From Nocardia sp. SYP-A9097 (GTDB lineage: Bacteria; Actinomycetota; Actinomycetes; Mycobacteriales; Mycobacteriaceae), in contig NZ_WJIC01000005.1 of NCBI RefSeq assembly GCF_009649815.1, positions 248,001 through 312,000 of the forward strand: 64,000 bases of DNA. Direction: 5' to 3'. The notes beneath the pieces were generated by a model. That model did not search any database and was not told the DNA's origin. It saw only the letters and a program-made list of their open reading frames with translations. The position numbers and the translations under genes are program-made. Numbering within the stretch: the stretch's first letter is position 1; every line of letters begins with the position of its first letter. This document shows, one piece after another, positions 52,783 through 61,598 of this stretch.

Positions 52783-53942
52783 TCACCGCAGCGGGTCGAA
52801 GCACGATTGCAGATCTCGGGCCAGGTCGGCGGGGGATTCCATGGCGGGGAAGTGCAGGCCGCGTTCGAATTCGGTCCAGTGCGCGTCGGCCGGGGCGGGG
52901 ACAACCCGGCGGACCGTCTCATCCGCGCCGAAGATGGCGAAGCCCTGCGGTGCGATCGGATCGGCACCCCATTCCATGGAGTGCGACTGCTCGTAGAGAG
53001 TGTGCGCGGCGGTTGCTCCCGAACCGGCGAACCAGTACAGGCTGACCGTCGTCAGTAGTTGATCGCGGTCGATCGGCAGATCTGTCCATTGCTCGAACTT
53101 CTCTGCGATCCAAGCCAATTGCAGCAGCGGCGAATCCGTCAGGCCGTAGCCGATGGTCTGCGGGCGCGAATTCTGGATGGCCAGATAGCCCGAACCCTCG
53201 CGACGGAAGGCGTCCATGCGCTCCAGGACCAGCTTGTCGATCGGATCATCGGCATCGAGACCGTCGGCCATTCCGGGCAGGAAGGTCGCCACATTGGCGG
53301 CGGTCATCGGATCGGTGACCACATGGACGCCGAGCACATGTTCGGGATCGAGCCCGGCGACCAAACCGGATACACCGGCACCGATATCGCCGCCGTGCAC
53401 GCCGTATCGCGGGTAACCGAGGCGGTTCATCAATTCGATCCAGGCGCGCGAGGTCCGGCCCATGGACCAGCCGGTAGCGGACAGGGAGTGGAGAAGGCGT
53501 AACCCGGAAGCGATGGCGCGACCACATGGAAGGCGGGACCCTGCTCCGGTTCGGTGAGCGGCGCGATGAGGTGCATGAACTCCGCGACCGAACTCGGGAA
53601 ACCATGGGTGATCAGCAGCGGGATGGCATCGGGCCGACTCGAGCGCACATGCAGGAAATGCATCTGCTGACCGTCGATCTCCGTGGTGAACTGTGGGAAG
53701 GCATTGAGCGCGGCTTCCTGTGCGCGCCAATCGAATTCGGTACGCCAATAGTCGGCGAGCTCCTTCAGATCGGCCACCGGGATACCGCGCTCCCAGCCCA
53801 CACCGGGGAGCGAGGCCGCCCAGCGGGCATGCGCGAGACGATCGTGCAGGTACTCCAGCTCGGCCTGCGGGATATCGATGCGGAAGGGGATCTGGACCGG
53901 AACGATTGGCGCACCTTCCGAGTCGACCGCATCCGCCCGCAC
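52783..53942 (-). pseudogene. epoxide hydrolase, frameshifted and missing its native start
   Basis: Two adjacent reading frames together encode an EHN-type epoxide hydrolase. The first half has [32 protein letters not shown] [15 protein letters not shown] and [10 protein letters not shown]. After a -1 shift at about 53484 the other frame continues [33 protein letters not shown] (nucleophile region), SLYWFAGSGATAAH and the C-terminus. The break is one lost base in a C-run (ACTCCC-TGTCC). The normal initiation region is also gone: upstream of QIPFR the DNA is antisense to a WYL regulator, and the only in-frame start is GTG 53942. The gene is probably dead, unless the shift is a sequencing error. 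Confidence 0.8.
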
Positions 53943-54302
53943 ACACCCAGCGGCTCGCGCTTCACCCCGCGCCCCGTGCCGGCCGACACCGATCTCGCCG
54001 CCCGCGAGGAACGCGCTGTGGGAGAGGCGGTCTGGCGATTCCGTGCCCGCGTGATCGTGCACGCCCCGGCATCGTATGTGCGGCAACGACTCCCGATCCA
54101 GGTCGACATCGAAACCCTCGGCGACGACCACTGCGCCTTCGAACCCGGATCGGACAATCCGCAACAACTCGCCCTCTACCTGGGCATGCTCGACGCCGAC
54201 TTCGAGATCGTCGATTCACCGGAATTGGCCGCGGCCCTGCGCACTCTGATCGAGCGCTATCAACGCGCGCTGCCGGATCCCGCCACGCCATCGCCACGCT
54301 GA
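53889..54302 (+). pseudogene. C-terminal remnant of a YafY/WYL-type regulator
   Basis: The frame reads [17 protein letters not shown], then [33 protein letters not shown] and [31 protein letters not shown]. This is the WYL domain and C-terminal extension of YafY-type regulators. The N-terminal winged helix and first half of the WYL domain are missing; upstream sequence is the antisense of the epoxide hydrolase 5' end. Both genes are cut at about 53888. This is what a deletion removing their shared divergent promoter and the regulator's N-terminus would leave. Confidence 0.7.
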
Positions 54303-54549
54303 TAGCGACAGTCCACTTCACCCGCCACCCCCACCGCGCCGGCGATACCCTTCGCTGTCGGCGCACCTGCCCGGCCAGTGTGTTCGACCGGGTTGGTCCG
54401 GGCTCATCGAGGGTGCCACCCCGGTCCCAATTCTTGTGCAGGATCCGGCCGCTTGCTTGCCGCGCAGATATTCTCGGTTGCCTGTGCGACATCGGGCCGT
54501 GGTTGGGCACGCTTCCCATTCGTACAAGCTGACGCCCGACGGAACCGGT

Positions 54550-54555
54550 TAGCCT
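54550..54555 (+). promoter_or_regulatory. -10 element of a leaderless promoter for the YjbR gene
   Basis: TAGCCT ends 6 nt before ATG 54562. The 260 bp before it, after the WYL remnant, hold no other recognisable feature. Confidence 0.5.
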
Positions 54556-54561
54556 TCGATC

Positions 54562-54924
54562 ATGGGTGAACCCGTCGAATCCCTGCGTACCCTCTGCACC
54601 GCCCTACCCGAAGTAACCGAACGCCTCAGCCACGGCGAGCCGACTTGGTTCGTGCGCGGTAAGAAGACCTTCGTCATGTTCGCGGACCACCACCATGACG
54701 ACCGCCTCGGCTTCTGGTGCGCCGCCCCGCCCGGCGTGCAGGAGGAGTTGGTCGCCGCGGAACCGGACCGCTTCTTCCGCCCGCCATATGTGGGCCACCG
54801 CGGCTGGCTCGGCGTGTACCTGGATGTCCCCGTCGACTGGGCCGAAATCACCGAAATAGTCGAAGACGCGTATCGCATGGTCGCCCCCAAAGCCCTGATA
54901 GCCCAACTGGATTCGCCGACCTGA
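54562..54924 (+). CDS. MmcQ/YjbR family protein
   Basis: The 120-aa protein has the YjbR/CyaY-like fold: LPEVTERLSHGEPTWFVRGKKTFVMF, RLGFWCAAPPGVQEELVAAEPDRFFRPPYVG, GWLGVYLDVPVDWAEITEIVEDAY. Members are small proteins sometimes described as DNA-binding; no enzymatic role is established. It is monocistronic, with a leaderless-type promoter, and two palindromic repeats follow directly. Confidence 0.87.
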   Translation: MGEPVESLRTLCTALPEVTERLSHGEPTWFVRGKKTFVMFADHHHDDRLGFWCAAPPGVQEELVAAEPDRFFRPPYVGHRGWLGVYLDVPVDWAEITEIVEDAYRMVAPKALIAQLDSPT

Positions 54925-54930
54925 GCGGTT

Positions 54931-54990
54931 GATCACCAGGAAATGGTGGCGGCCCGTGCCCACGAAACGTGACCACCAGTTCCTGATGAC
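54931..54990. repeat. intergenic palindromic repeat, copy 2
   Basis: GATCACCAGGAAATGGTGG and CCACCAGTTCCTGATGAC form an imperfect dyad (three mismatches) around a spacer of about 22 bp. The outer GATCACC/TGATGAC and AGGAA/TTCCT segments match the other copies. Confidence 0.55.
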
Positions 54991-55033
54991 CTTGGTGGCC
55001 ATGCGGATTGCCCTCCACCCCGGCTGGTCAGTC

Positions 55034-55094
55034 GATCACCAGGCACTGACCGTGGCATCGGGCGAGTAACCACCCCGGCCAGTGCCTGGTGATC
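55034..55094. repeat. intergenic palindromic repeat, copy 3
   Basis: GATCACCAGGCACTG and CAGTGCCTGGTGATC form a perfect 15-bp dyad with a 31-bp spacer, about 45 bp after copy 2. Bases that differ from copy 1 are compensated in the opposite arm. Confidence 0.6.
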
Positions 55095-55200
55095 TTGGTG
55101 CTCCCGTGAGTGGGACCTGGTGGCGGTCGCTACTCGGGGGATGCCGCCGTCAGGTCTCGGTGATCGGTTGCGCGGGTGGGGGATTGGGGCGGTGGTGGGG

Positions 55201-56142
55201 TCATTCCGGGATGTGGGGTGTTGTTCCGGGATCGCGGAAGTGGGCGTTCAGGAGGGGGACCGGGTCCAGGTCGGGGATGTGGTGGCCGGCGTTGCAGTGG
55301 TCGGTGAGGTCTTTGCCGTCGCGGGCTTGGACTATGTGGAGTTCGTCGACGAGGGTGGTGAGGGATTGGGCTACCTTGGCGGCGTGGCGGTAGCCGGGGG
55401 CGTCGCGGTCGGCGATGATCCAGACTCGGTGGGCGCCGGTCAGCCATTCGGCGTGCTCGGGGTACCAGCCTTGTGCGCCACCGGCATTGCAGGTGGCGGT
55501 CAGGCCGGCGTGCGTGGCGGTCGCTACATCGGCTTCGCCTTCGCAGATGAAGATGTCCCGGCCGGTACGGACCGCTTCCAGGACCTCGGGGAGGTGGAAG
55601 GGTAGGTGTGCGAAACCACCTGGCTCCCAGCCCTTCTCGGTGCGCCGCAATTGGGTGAAGGATTTCGCGTGCCCATAGCAGTGGGCGGTATCGACGCGAA
55701 TGACGCAGCCTGCCGGATGACCGTTCGGCCAGCGGTAGAGGTAGGTCGTCCTGCGCCGCGGGCCGGGCAGGCGCGGGCCGAGATCACGGCGGTGCACCTC
55801 CAGGGGCAGGCCCGCGGCCTGTAGTGCCTGATCGGCCAATGCCGGTTCCGCAGTAGGGGATTGGCGGCGGGCCGAGTGCTGGGCCTGCGGATTGTCGAAA
55901 AGATCGCGCACCCGCAGACCGAGACGCTCGAGTACCTCCTCATCCGAACAACCCGCGAAGCACCGCACCACGGTCCGTCCGCGCGAGCGGTTGTAGACCA
56001 CACCGAGCGACGGATGGTGGTGGCGACCATCGGATTCGTGGACCGGGCACAGGTAGGTGGTCCAGTCCGCGCCGCGCCTGCCCGGCCCGGAAACCCGGTT
56101 CAGGGCGGAGGTGATGGTGTCCCAGGATCGGTTGGTGTCCAT
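55201..56142 (-). CDS. orphan zinc-finger/TOPRIM primase-like protein
   Basis: The 313-aa protein resembles the N-terminal part of phage or plasmid primases. A zinc-binding segment (YLCPVHESDGRHHHPSL, VVRCFAGCSDEEVLERLGL; about 28-75) is followed by a TOPRIM domain (DIFICEGEADVATATHAGL, RVWIIADRDAPGYRHAA; about 190-280). No helicase domain, phage or integrase genes lie nearby, so it is probably a leftover of a mobile element. ATG 56142 is in an AT-rich upstream region that has a TTGACA-like hexamer on the reverse strand at 56270-56275. Confidence 0.78.
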   Translation of the reverse strand: MDTNRSWDTITSALNRVSGPGRRGADWTTYLCPVHESDGRHHHPSLGVVYNRSRGRTVVRCFAGCSDEEVLERLGLRVRDLFDNPQAQHSARRQSPTAEPALADQALQAAGLPLEVHRRDLGPRLPGPRRRTTYLYRWPNGHPAGCVIRVDTAHCYGHAKSFTQLRRTEKGWEPGGFAHLPFHLPEVLEAVRTGRDIFICEGEADVATATHAGLTATCNAGGAQGWYPEHAEWLTGAHRVWIIADRDAPGYRHAAKVAQSLTTLVDELHIVQARDGKDLTDHCNAGHHIPDLDPVPLLNAHFRDPGTTPHIPE

Positions 56143-56348
56143 GACGCAGTCCTCTCAATACCGGTGTACCCGGTTTGAGGGGACTGTCAAACAGCGCGAA
56201 ATCCGTTGGTGTGCAAGCTGAATCGTGCTCGCAGATGTGCCGCCGCTATGTGTCGTCGATTGTGGATTATGTCAATGGAAATATGCGCATCAAAGCATGT
56301 GAGGCGGCGTGGCGAATCCAACGCCCGCAACAGTCCGGGATGTACGGC

Positions 56349-56378
56349 CCTGCCCGTAGTGCCTTTACTACGGGCAGG
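56349..56378 (-). terminator. terminator of the FAD oxidoreductase gene
   Basis: CCTGCCCGTAGT pairs perfectly with ACTACGGGCAGG (12 bp) across GCCTTT, 8 bp past the stop of the reverse-strand gene at 56387. It also isolates the primase gene from the cluster to the right. Confidence 0.75.
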
Positions 56379-56386
56379 GAGGAGTG

Positions 56387-57772
56387 TCAGCGACCTGAGA
56401 TCACGTTGGCCATCTTGGCGATTCGCGACGTGTGGCCCAAGCGGGTTTCGCGGTGGTCGGCGGCGCGGTAGAGGCTGTACATGAGCTGGACGCCGATCCA
56501 GCGCAGCGGCTCCGGCTCCCAGCGGCGCACTCGCCAATTCACCCACGGCAGCGAGGTGAGTTCGGTGTCCCGGCGAAGTAGCAGGTCACGCAGGGTGCGA
56601 CCGGCCAGGTTGGTGGTGGCTACGCCGTGCCCGGTGTAACCGCCCGCGAAGCCGAGACCGGTGGTGTGGTCCAGGGCCACGCTGGAGCACCAGTCGCGGG
56701 GGACCGCGAGTACTCCGGACCAGGCGTGCGCGAGTGGGACCTCCGCGGCAGCGGGGAAGAAGTCGGCGAGCATGGCGCGCAGCACGTCGACGGTCCACTG
56801 CTGGGTGTGCCCGCCGTCGTCGATGCGGCTGCCGTAGCGGTACGGCTTGCCGCGCCCGCCGAAGGCGATGCGACCGTCCGCGGTGCGTTGCGCGTACATG
56901 TAGTAGTGCGCCATATCGCCGAGCAGTTCGGATTGCTGCCAGCCGATCTGCTCCCAGACCGATTCGGGCAGCGGATCGGTGACGATCATGGAGCTGTTCA
57001 TGGGCAGCCAGTCGCGATGGGTGGATCCGAAGGTGGCGGTGAAGCCCTCGGTCGCGCGGATCACGTAGTCGGCGGTGACGGTACCCTGCGCGGTGATCGC
57101 CGCGGCTGAGCTGGATTCGGTGCGCGGGCGTACCGATTCCACGGTGGTGTTCTCGTAGATTCGCACTCCGAGTGCGCGCACCGTATCGGCAAGTCCGCGT
57201 GCGAGTTTCGCGGGCTGCACGCGTGCGCAGTGCGGTGTCCAGAGCGCGCCGGTGGCACCGGCGATGTGGATTCGCTCGTCGGTCCCGACGGTCATGAGAT
57301 CGTCTTCGCCCCAACCCCATTCGCGCGCGTGCGCCAGGGTGTCGCCGAGTCGTGTCTGCTGGGCGCTGTTGCGCGCCACAGTGAGTTGCCCGTTCTTGAC
57401 CACATCGGCGTCGATTCCCTCGGCCGCGGTGACGTTCACGATCTCCTCGACCGTGTCGAACATGGTGCGCTGGAGTCGCACCGCGGCCTCGCGGCCATGG
57501 GTGCGGGCGTACACCTCGGCGGATCCCGCTATTTCTCCGACAACCCAGCCGCCATTGCGTCCCGACGCCCCATATCCCGCGAACTCCTTCTCCAGGATGA
57601 CGATTCGCAGGTCCGGTTGCGCCTTCTTGAGGTAGTACGCCGTCCACAGTCCGGTGTATCCAGCTCCGATAATGCACACGTCCGCCTGGGTGTGCCCGGG
57701 GAGTGGCGCTCCGGGGTCGACGGGGGCGAGCTCACGGAACCAATACGACACCGAACCATTGACAAAGGACAT
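56387..57772 (-). CDS. FAD-dependent amine/amino acid oxidoreductase (DAO family)
   Basis: The 461-aa flavoprotein has the dinucleotide motif VCIIGAGYTGLWTAYYLKK (about 32-50), EKEFAGYGASGRNGGWV (typical of PuuB/OrdA-like amine oxidases) and a C-terminal FAD segment GLGFAGGYTGHGVATTNLAGRTL. Such enzymes oxidise gamma-glutamylputrescine, N-methyl amino acids or related amines to aldehydes. It is divergent from the 2OG oxygenase gene, with about 230 bp between likely starts. It may belong to the same pathway, but co-regulation is only suggested by position. It ends in a strong hairpin. Confidence 0.87.
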   Translation of the reverse strand: MSFVNGSVSYWFRELAPVDPGAPLPGHTQADVCIIGAGYTGLWTAYYLKKAQPDLRIVILEKEFAGYGASGRNGGWVVGEIAGSAEVYARTHGREAAVRLQRTMFDTVEEIVNVTAAEGIDADVVKNGQLTVARNSAQQTRLGDTLAHAREWGWGEDDLMTVGTDERIHIAGATGALWTPHCARVQPAKLARGLADTVRALGVRIYENTTVESVRPRTESSSAAAITAQGTVTADYVIRATEGFTATFGSTHRDWLPMNSSMIVTDPLPESVWEQIGWQQSELLGDMAHYYMYAQRTADGRIAFGGRGKPYRYGSRIDDGGHTQQWTVDVLRAMLADFFPAAAEVPLAHAWSGVLAVPRDWCSSVALDHTTGLGFAGGYTGHGVATTNLAGRTLRDLLLRRDTELTSLPWVNWRVRRWEPEPLRWIGVQLMYSLYRAADHRETRLGHTSRIAKMANVISGR

Positions 57773-57999
57773 ACCCGATATCCTGAGCTATCGCCGAGCA
57801 TTCGGCCAGTCGGTGTTTCGGATCGTCTCGGGCGGTGCGACGCGACGCAGCCCGCAGCCCGCCGGGAATCCGGCGTGGCGCATGAAATCTATTGGTGCAC
57901 AGGAATAGTGAATATCCACAATCCCTGCGTATCTCGGGCGTGTCGGACAGTTTGCCGACCAGAATGATCGGCATGGTTGCGACAGGGGGTGGGGCAGAC

Positions 58000-58890
58000 G
58001 TGTGCGATACGGACGGTCCCGGGGTGGTGCGGACCGCTCCGGCGGAGACGGCTGTCCCCGGTGTGGACACCGCCCGCTATCCGCTCGACCGGCCCGATGG
58101 TGCGGGCTGGCAAGCCGCGGTGGCATCCGCGCGCGCCGAACTGGCCGCCGACGGCTGCACGGTGCTACGCGGCTTCATCCGGCCCGAGCGGGCCGAGACC
58201 GTGCGCGGCGAGGGCGGGGCACTCGCACCGCACGCCTACTACACGGTCGAGAACGTCAACGCGTACAACATTCCGCTGGACTCCGACCTGCCGCCGGACC
58301 ATCCCGGCCGCATTGTGCTGCGCCGCGGAAACGCCTTCGTCGCAAGGGATTTGATCCCCCGCGAGGCACTCATCCACCGGCTCTACACCGATACCCGATT
58401 CCAGCGCTTCATCGCCGACTGCTTCGGCCTGGACGGCCTGCACGAATACACCGATCCACTCGCCGGGCTGTGCCTCAATGTGGTGGCCCCCGGCATGTCG
58501 CATCCGTGGCACTTCGATACCAATGAGTTCACCGTCAGCATGCTCACCCAGGAGCCCGAGGCCGGCGGCGTCTTCGAATACTGCCCCAATATTCGCTCCC
58601 GCACCGCCGAGCACCTCGACAATGTGCGCGCGGTACTCACCGGCCACGGCGAACATCTCATCCGGCGGCTCGAACTACGCCCCGGTGACCTGCAACTGTT
58701 CCAGGGTCGCTTCTCCCTGCACCGCGTCGCGCCCGTCGGCGGCACCGTGCAGCGGCATTCGGCGATCTTCGCCTACAGCGACACCCCGGGCGTCATCGGC
58801 ACCGCCGAACGCACCCGGCAATTATTCGGGCGGGTACTGCCCGATCACCTCGCGGCCGATGCTGTCCGCGGCGACCGTCTGCTCGACTGA
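58000..58890 (+). CDS. BesD/HalD-like Fe(II)/2-oxoglutarate oxygenase with HxD motif
   Basis: The roughly 296-aa protein belongs to the ArpA/HalD/BesD-like group of 2OG enzymes: AADGCTVLRGFIRPERAE, HAYYTVENVNAYNIPLD, GLCLNVVAPGMSHPWHFDTN, EAGGVFEYCPNIR, GDLQLFQGRFSLHRVAPVGG, FAYSDTPG. Halogenases of this group have HxG or HxA, leaving room for chloride. Here the motif is His-Phe-Asp (codons at 58510-58518) with the distal His in SLHRV, predicting hydroxylation. GTG 58000 is preceded by AGGGGGTGGGG; ATG 57964 or 57973 are alternatives. It is the first gene of a four-gene run (spacing 15, -4 and 48 bp). Confidence 0.85.
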   Translation: MCDTDGPGVVRTAPAETAVPGVDTARYPLDRPDGAGWQAAVASARAELAADGCTVLRGFIRPERAETVRGEGGALAPHAYYTVENVNAYNIPLDSDLPPDHPGRIVLRRGNAFVARDLIPREALIHRLYTDTRFQRFIADCFGLDGLHEYTDPLAGLCLNVVAPGMSHPWHFDTNEFTVSMLTQEPEAGGVFEYCPNIRSRTAEHLDNVRAVLTGHGEHLIRRLELRPGDLQLFQGRFSLHRVAPVGGTVQRHSAIFAYSDTPGVIGTAERTRQLFGRVLPDHLAADAVRGDRLLD

Positions 58891-58905
58891 GAAGAGGACC
58901 TGCAC

Positions 58906-59751
58906 GTGCCAGCCTCGTTCCGTAGCACCGTGCTGCACAGCACCGGGAAAGCGTCTTTCGACGATATCTATGACAGACCCGATCCGCGTGCCTACTACGC
59001 CCGCATGTCCGAATTGGATTATCGGATACCGGAACTGGCCAAACCGCACTTCGAAGAGTTGCTCGCCGAGTATCGCGCCGCCACCGGTATCGCCGGGCCG
59101 ACCGTGCTCGATATCGGCTGCTCCTACGGCGTGAACGCGACGCTGTTGCGCCTGGACACCACCATGTCCGACCTGTTCGAGAGTTACGCCGAACCCGATG
59201 TGCCCGATCTGGTGGCCCGCGACCGGGCCCGGCTCACCGCCGAGGACACCCTGCCCGGCGTCCGGTTCATCGGTATGGACGCCTCCAGTCCCGCCCTGGA
59301 TTACGCGCGCACCGCGGGCCTGCTGCACGCCACCGTGCACGCCGACCTCGAATCCGCCGACCCCACCGAGGCGCAACGCCGCACCCTCGCCACCGCGGAC
59401 CTGGTCATCTCCACCGGCTGCGTCGGCTATGTCACCGAGCGCACCCTGCTGCGGGTGGCCCGCGCGCACGGTGGAAAGCTGCCCTGGATGGCGCATTTCG
59501 TGCTGCGTATGTTCTCGTTCGAACCCATTGCCGCGCACCTGGCCGCACTCGGTTATCGCACCGAACGCGCGCCCGGCGCTTTCCGGCAGCGCCGCTTCGC
59601 CTCGCCGGAGGAGCAGGCGCAGGTGTGTAATGCACTGGCCGCCAACGGTATCGACACGCAAGGCTTCGAATCCGAAGGCTGGCTGTACGCCCAGCTCTAC
59701 CTGTCCCGCCCGTCCCCGAACCTATCCATCGACCACGAGGACCTGCATTGA
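58906..59751 (+). CDS. class I SAM-dependent methyltransferase
   Basis: The 281-aa protein has motif I TVLDIGCSYGVNATLLR (residues 66-82), a helical lid insertion, VRFIGMDASSPALDYARTAG (post-I, acidic residue binding SAM ribose) and TADLVISTGCVGYVTERTL (motif IV region). The target atom is not readable. The start is GTG 58906 behind GAGG, 15 bp after the oxygenase stop. The stop overlaps the TTG start of the acyltransferase gene, so expression is coupled. The product probably works on the same small molecule as its neighbours, for example by N-methylation. Confidence 0.87.
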   Translation: MPASFRSTVLHSTGKASFDDIYDRPDPRAYYARMSELDYRIPELAKPHFEELLAEYRAATGIAGPTVLDIGCSYGVNATLLRLDTTMSDLFESYAEPDVPDLVARDRARLTAEDTLPGVRFIGMDASSPALDYARTAGLLHATVHADLESADPTEAQRRTLATADLVISTGCVGYVTERTLLRVARAHGGKLPWMAHFVLRMFSFEPIAAHLAALGYRTERAPGAFRQRRFASPEEQAQVCNALAANGIDTQGFESEGWLYAQLYLSRPSPNLSIDHEDLH

Positions 59752-61550
59752 GCGAACGGACCTTCGCCCACGACGACCAGCTGCCGCGGGTGCCGCTCCC
59801 GGCCCTGGAGGAGAGTTGCACTCGCTTCCTGCACTGGTGCGCGCCGCTGCTCACCGGTGACGAATACGCCGCCACCGCGGCCACCGTCGCGGATCTGCTG
59901 CGCCCCGACAGCCCGGCCCGCACCCTGCACGCGGATTTGCAGCGGTTCGACGCGGAACCGGGTGTCGGCAGCTGGCTGGACGAATTCTGGCCCTCGCGCT
60001 ACCTCGGCCGACGGGACCGAATCGCGTTGAACGCCAACTTCTTCTTCCTGTTCCGCGATGACACGGTGCTGGCGGCCTCCACCGCCGCCGGGCAGGCGGA
60101 GCGGGCGGCGGCGCTGGTGAGCGCCGCGGTGAACTACAAGCTGCTGCTGGACGCCGAGGAGATTCCGCCGGCCACCCAGCGCGGGCAGCGACTCAATATG
60201 GCGCAGAACAAGTTCCTGTTCTCCGAGACGCGTATTCCCGGCGCTCCGCAGGACACCGTGCGGGTGCCGTACACCGACGAATGGCCGGGACCCTCGCAGG
60301 CTCGGCATATCGCTGTCCTGTACCGCGGCAACATGTTCCGCATGGATGTGATCGGGCCGAACGGTGTCCCGTACACGCCCGAGGACTTGGCCGCCGGGCT
60401 GGCATCGGTCATGAAGGCCGGAGCGCGGCGTGCGCCCGTCAATGCCTCGGCCGGACATCTGACCACCTTGGCGCGCAAGGACTGGGCTCCGCTGTACACG
60501 CAGTTGCGCCCGACCAATGCCGCCGCCTTCGACAGCATCGAGACCGCGCTGTTCTGCGTCTGCCTGGAGGACTTCACCCCGCGCGACACCCTGCACGCCT
60601 GTGATCAACTCCTGCACGGGGACAGCGGGAATCGCTGGTTCGACAAGGCGGTGTCGTTCATCGTCTTCGCCGACGGGCAGGCGGGCATCAATATCGAGCA
60701 TTGCGGGCTGGACGGCACCACCATCCTGTCCTTCGTCGATACGCTGTTGGAGAGCCCGGTCGCCGCGCATGCCGAGCAGTCGGGGGCGCAGCCGCAGGGA
60801 TTGCCCGCCACCGAGGCCGTCGAATTCGTCTTCGATGACGCGCAGAAGTCCGAAACCGCCGCGGCGGCAGCGGCTTTCGCCCAGTACGAGCTGGACAATG
60901 CCACCAGTACGGTGTCCTTCGACTTCGGCACCGCGCATATCAAGACCCTGGGCATCTCGCCGGATGCGTTCGCGCAGTTGAGCTATCAGCTCGCGCACCG
61001 GCGCACCAAGGGGATCACCGGAGCCACCTACGAATCCATCGCGACCAGGCAATTCCGTAATGGCCGCACCGAGGCCATGCGGGTGGTGACCCCGGAGATC
61101 CTGGAATTCATTGCCGCCATGGAGAATCCGGCCGCGAACGACGACCACAAACGTGCGGCCGTACGCACCGCCGCCACCGCGCATGTGCAGCGCGCCCAGG
61201 AGTGCCAGCGCGGTGAGGCGCCCGAACAGCATCTGTGGGAACTGCAGATGATCCAGGGCCGTCGCGGCGACAAGCTCGGTGCCACAGCGCCGATGGCGTT
61301 CTACGACAGCCCCGGCTGGAAGATCGCCCGCGACGACTACCTGAGCACCAGCTCCGCCCCGTCGGTGAATATCCAGTACTTCGGGTTCGGCTCCACCAGC
61401 CCCACCTGTATCGGCATCGCGTATGTGCTGCTGCCGGATCGCTGGAACCTCTACCTGGCCACCCCCAAATCCGTTGCGCAGCAGATGCACGACTTCGCCG
61501 GGCAACTGCGAACGGCCGCAGCCGAATTGGAGAACCTGCTGGCGGGATGA
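59748..61550 (+). CDS. choline/carnitine O-acyltransferase family enzyme
   Basis: The 600-aa enzyme has the carnitine-acyltransferase fold, uncommon in bacteria. The N-terminal half includes NANFFFLFRDDT and RLNMAQNKFLFSETRIPG. The catalytic histidine is in GINIEHCGLDGTTILSFVD (about residue 317), and the substrate-binding Ser/Thr cluster is DDYLSTSSAPSVNIQYFGFG with CIGIAYVLLPD. It transfers an acyl group between CoA and a hydroxyl next to a cationic amine in known members. Here the acceptor could be the product of the upstream oxygenase and methyltransferase. It starts at TTG 59748 (GAGGA upstream) overlapping the methyltransferase stop. Confidence 0.88.
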   Translation: MSERTFAHDDQLPRVPLPALEESCTRFLHWCAPLLTGDEYAATAATVADLLRPDSPARTLHADLQRFDAEPGVGSWLDEFWPSRYLGRRDRIALNANFFFLFRDDTVLAASTAAGQAERAAALVSAAVNYKLLLDAEEIPPATQRGQRLNMAQNKFLFSETRIPGAPQDTVRVPYTDEWPGPSQARHIAVLYRGNMFRMDVIGPNGVPYTPEDLAAGLASVMKAGARRAPVNASAGHLTTLARKDWAPLYTQLRPTNAAAFDSIETALFCVCLEDFTPRDTLHACDQLLHGDSGNRWFDKAVSFIVFADGQAGINIEHCGLDGTTILSFVDTLLESPVAAHAEQSGAQPQGLPATEAVEFVFDDAQKSETAAAAAAFAQYELDNATSTVSFDFGTAHIKTLGISPDAFAQLSYQLAHRRTKGITGATYESIATRQFRNGRTEAMRVVTPEILEFIAAMENPAANDDHKRAAVRTAATAHVQRAQECQRGEAPEQHLWELQMIQGRRGDKLGATAPMAFYDSPGWKIARDDYLSTSSAPSVNIQYFGFGSTSPTCIGIAYVLLPDRWNLYLATPKSVAQQMHDFAGQLRTAAAELENLLAG

Positions 61551-61585
61551 TCCAACGAGCCCACCACTGCTGTTCGATTTGTCGG

Positions 61586-61591
61586 TAACGT
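61586..61591 (+). promoter_or_regulatory. -10 element of a leaderless promoter for the TerD gene
   Basis: TAACGT ends 7 nt before GTG 61599, so the TerD gene may be transcribed separately from the acyltransferase. Confidence 0.45.
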
Positions 61592-61598
61592 AACAATC

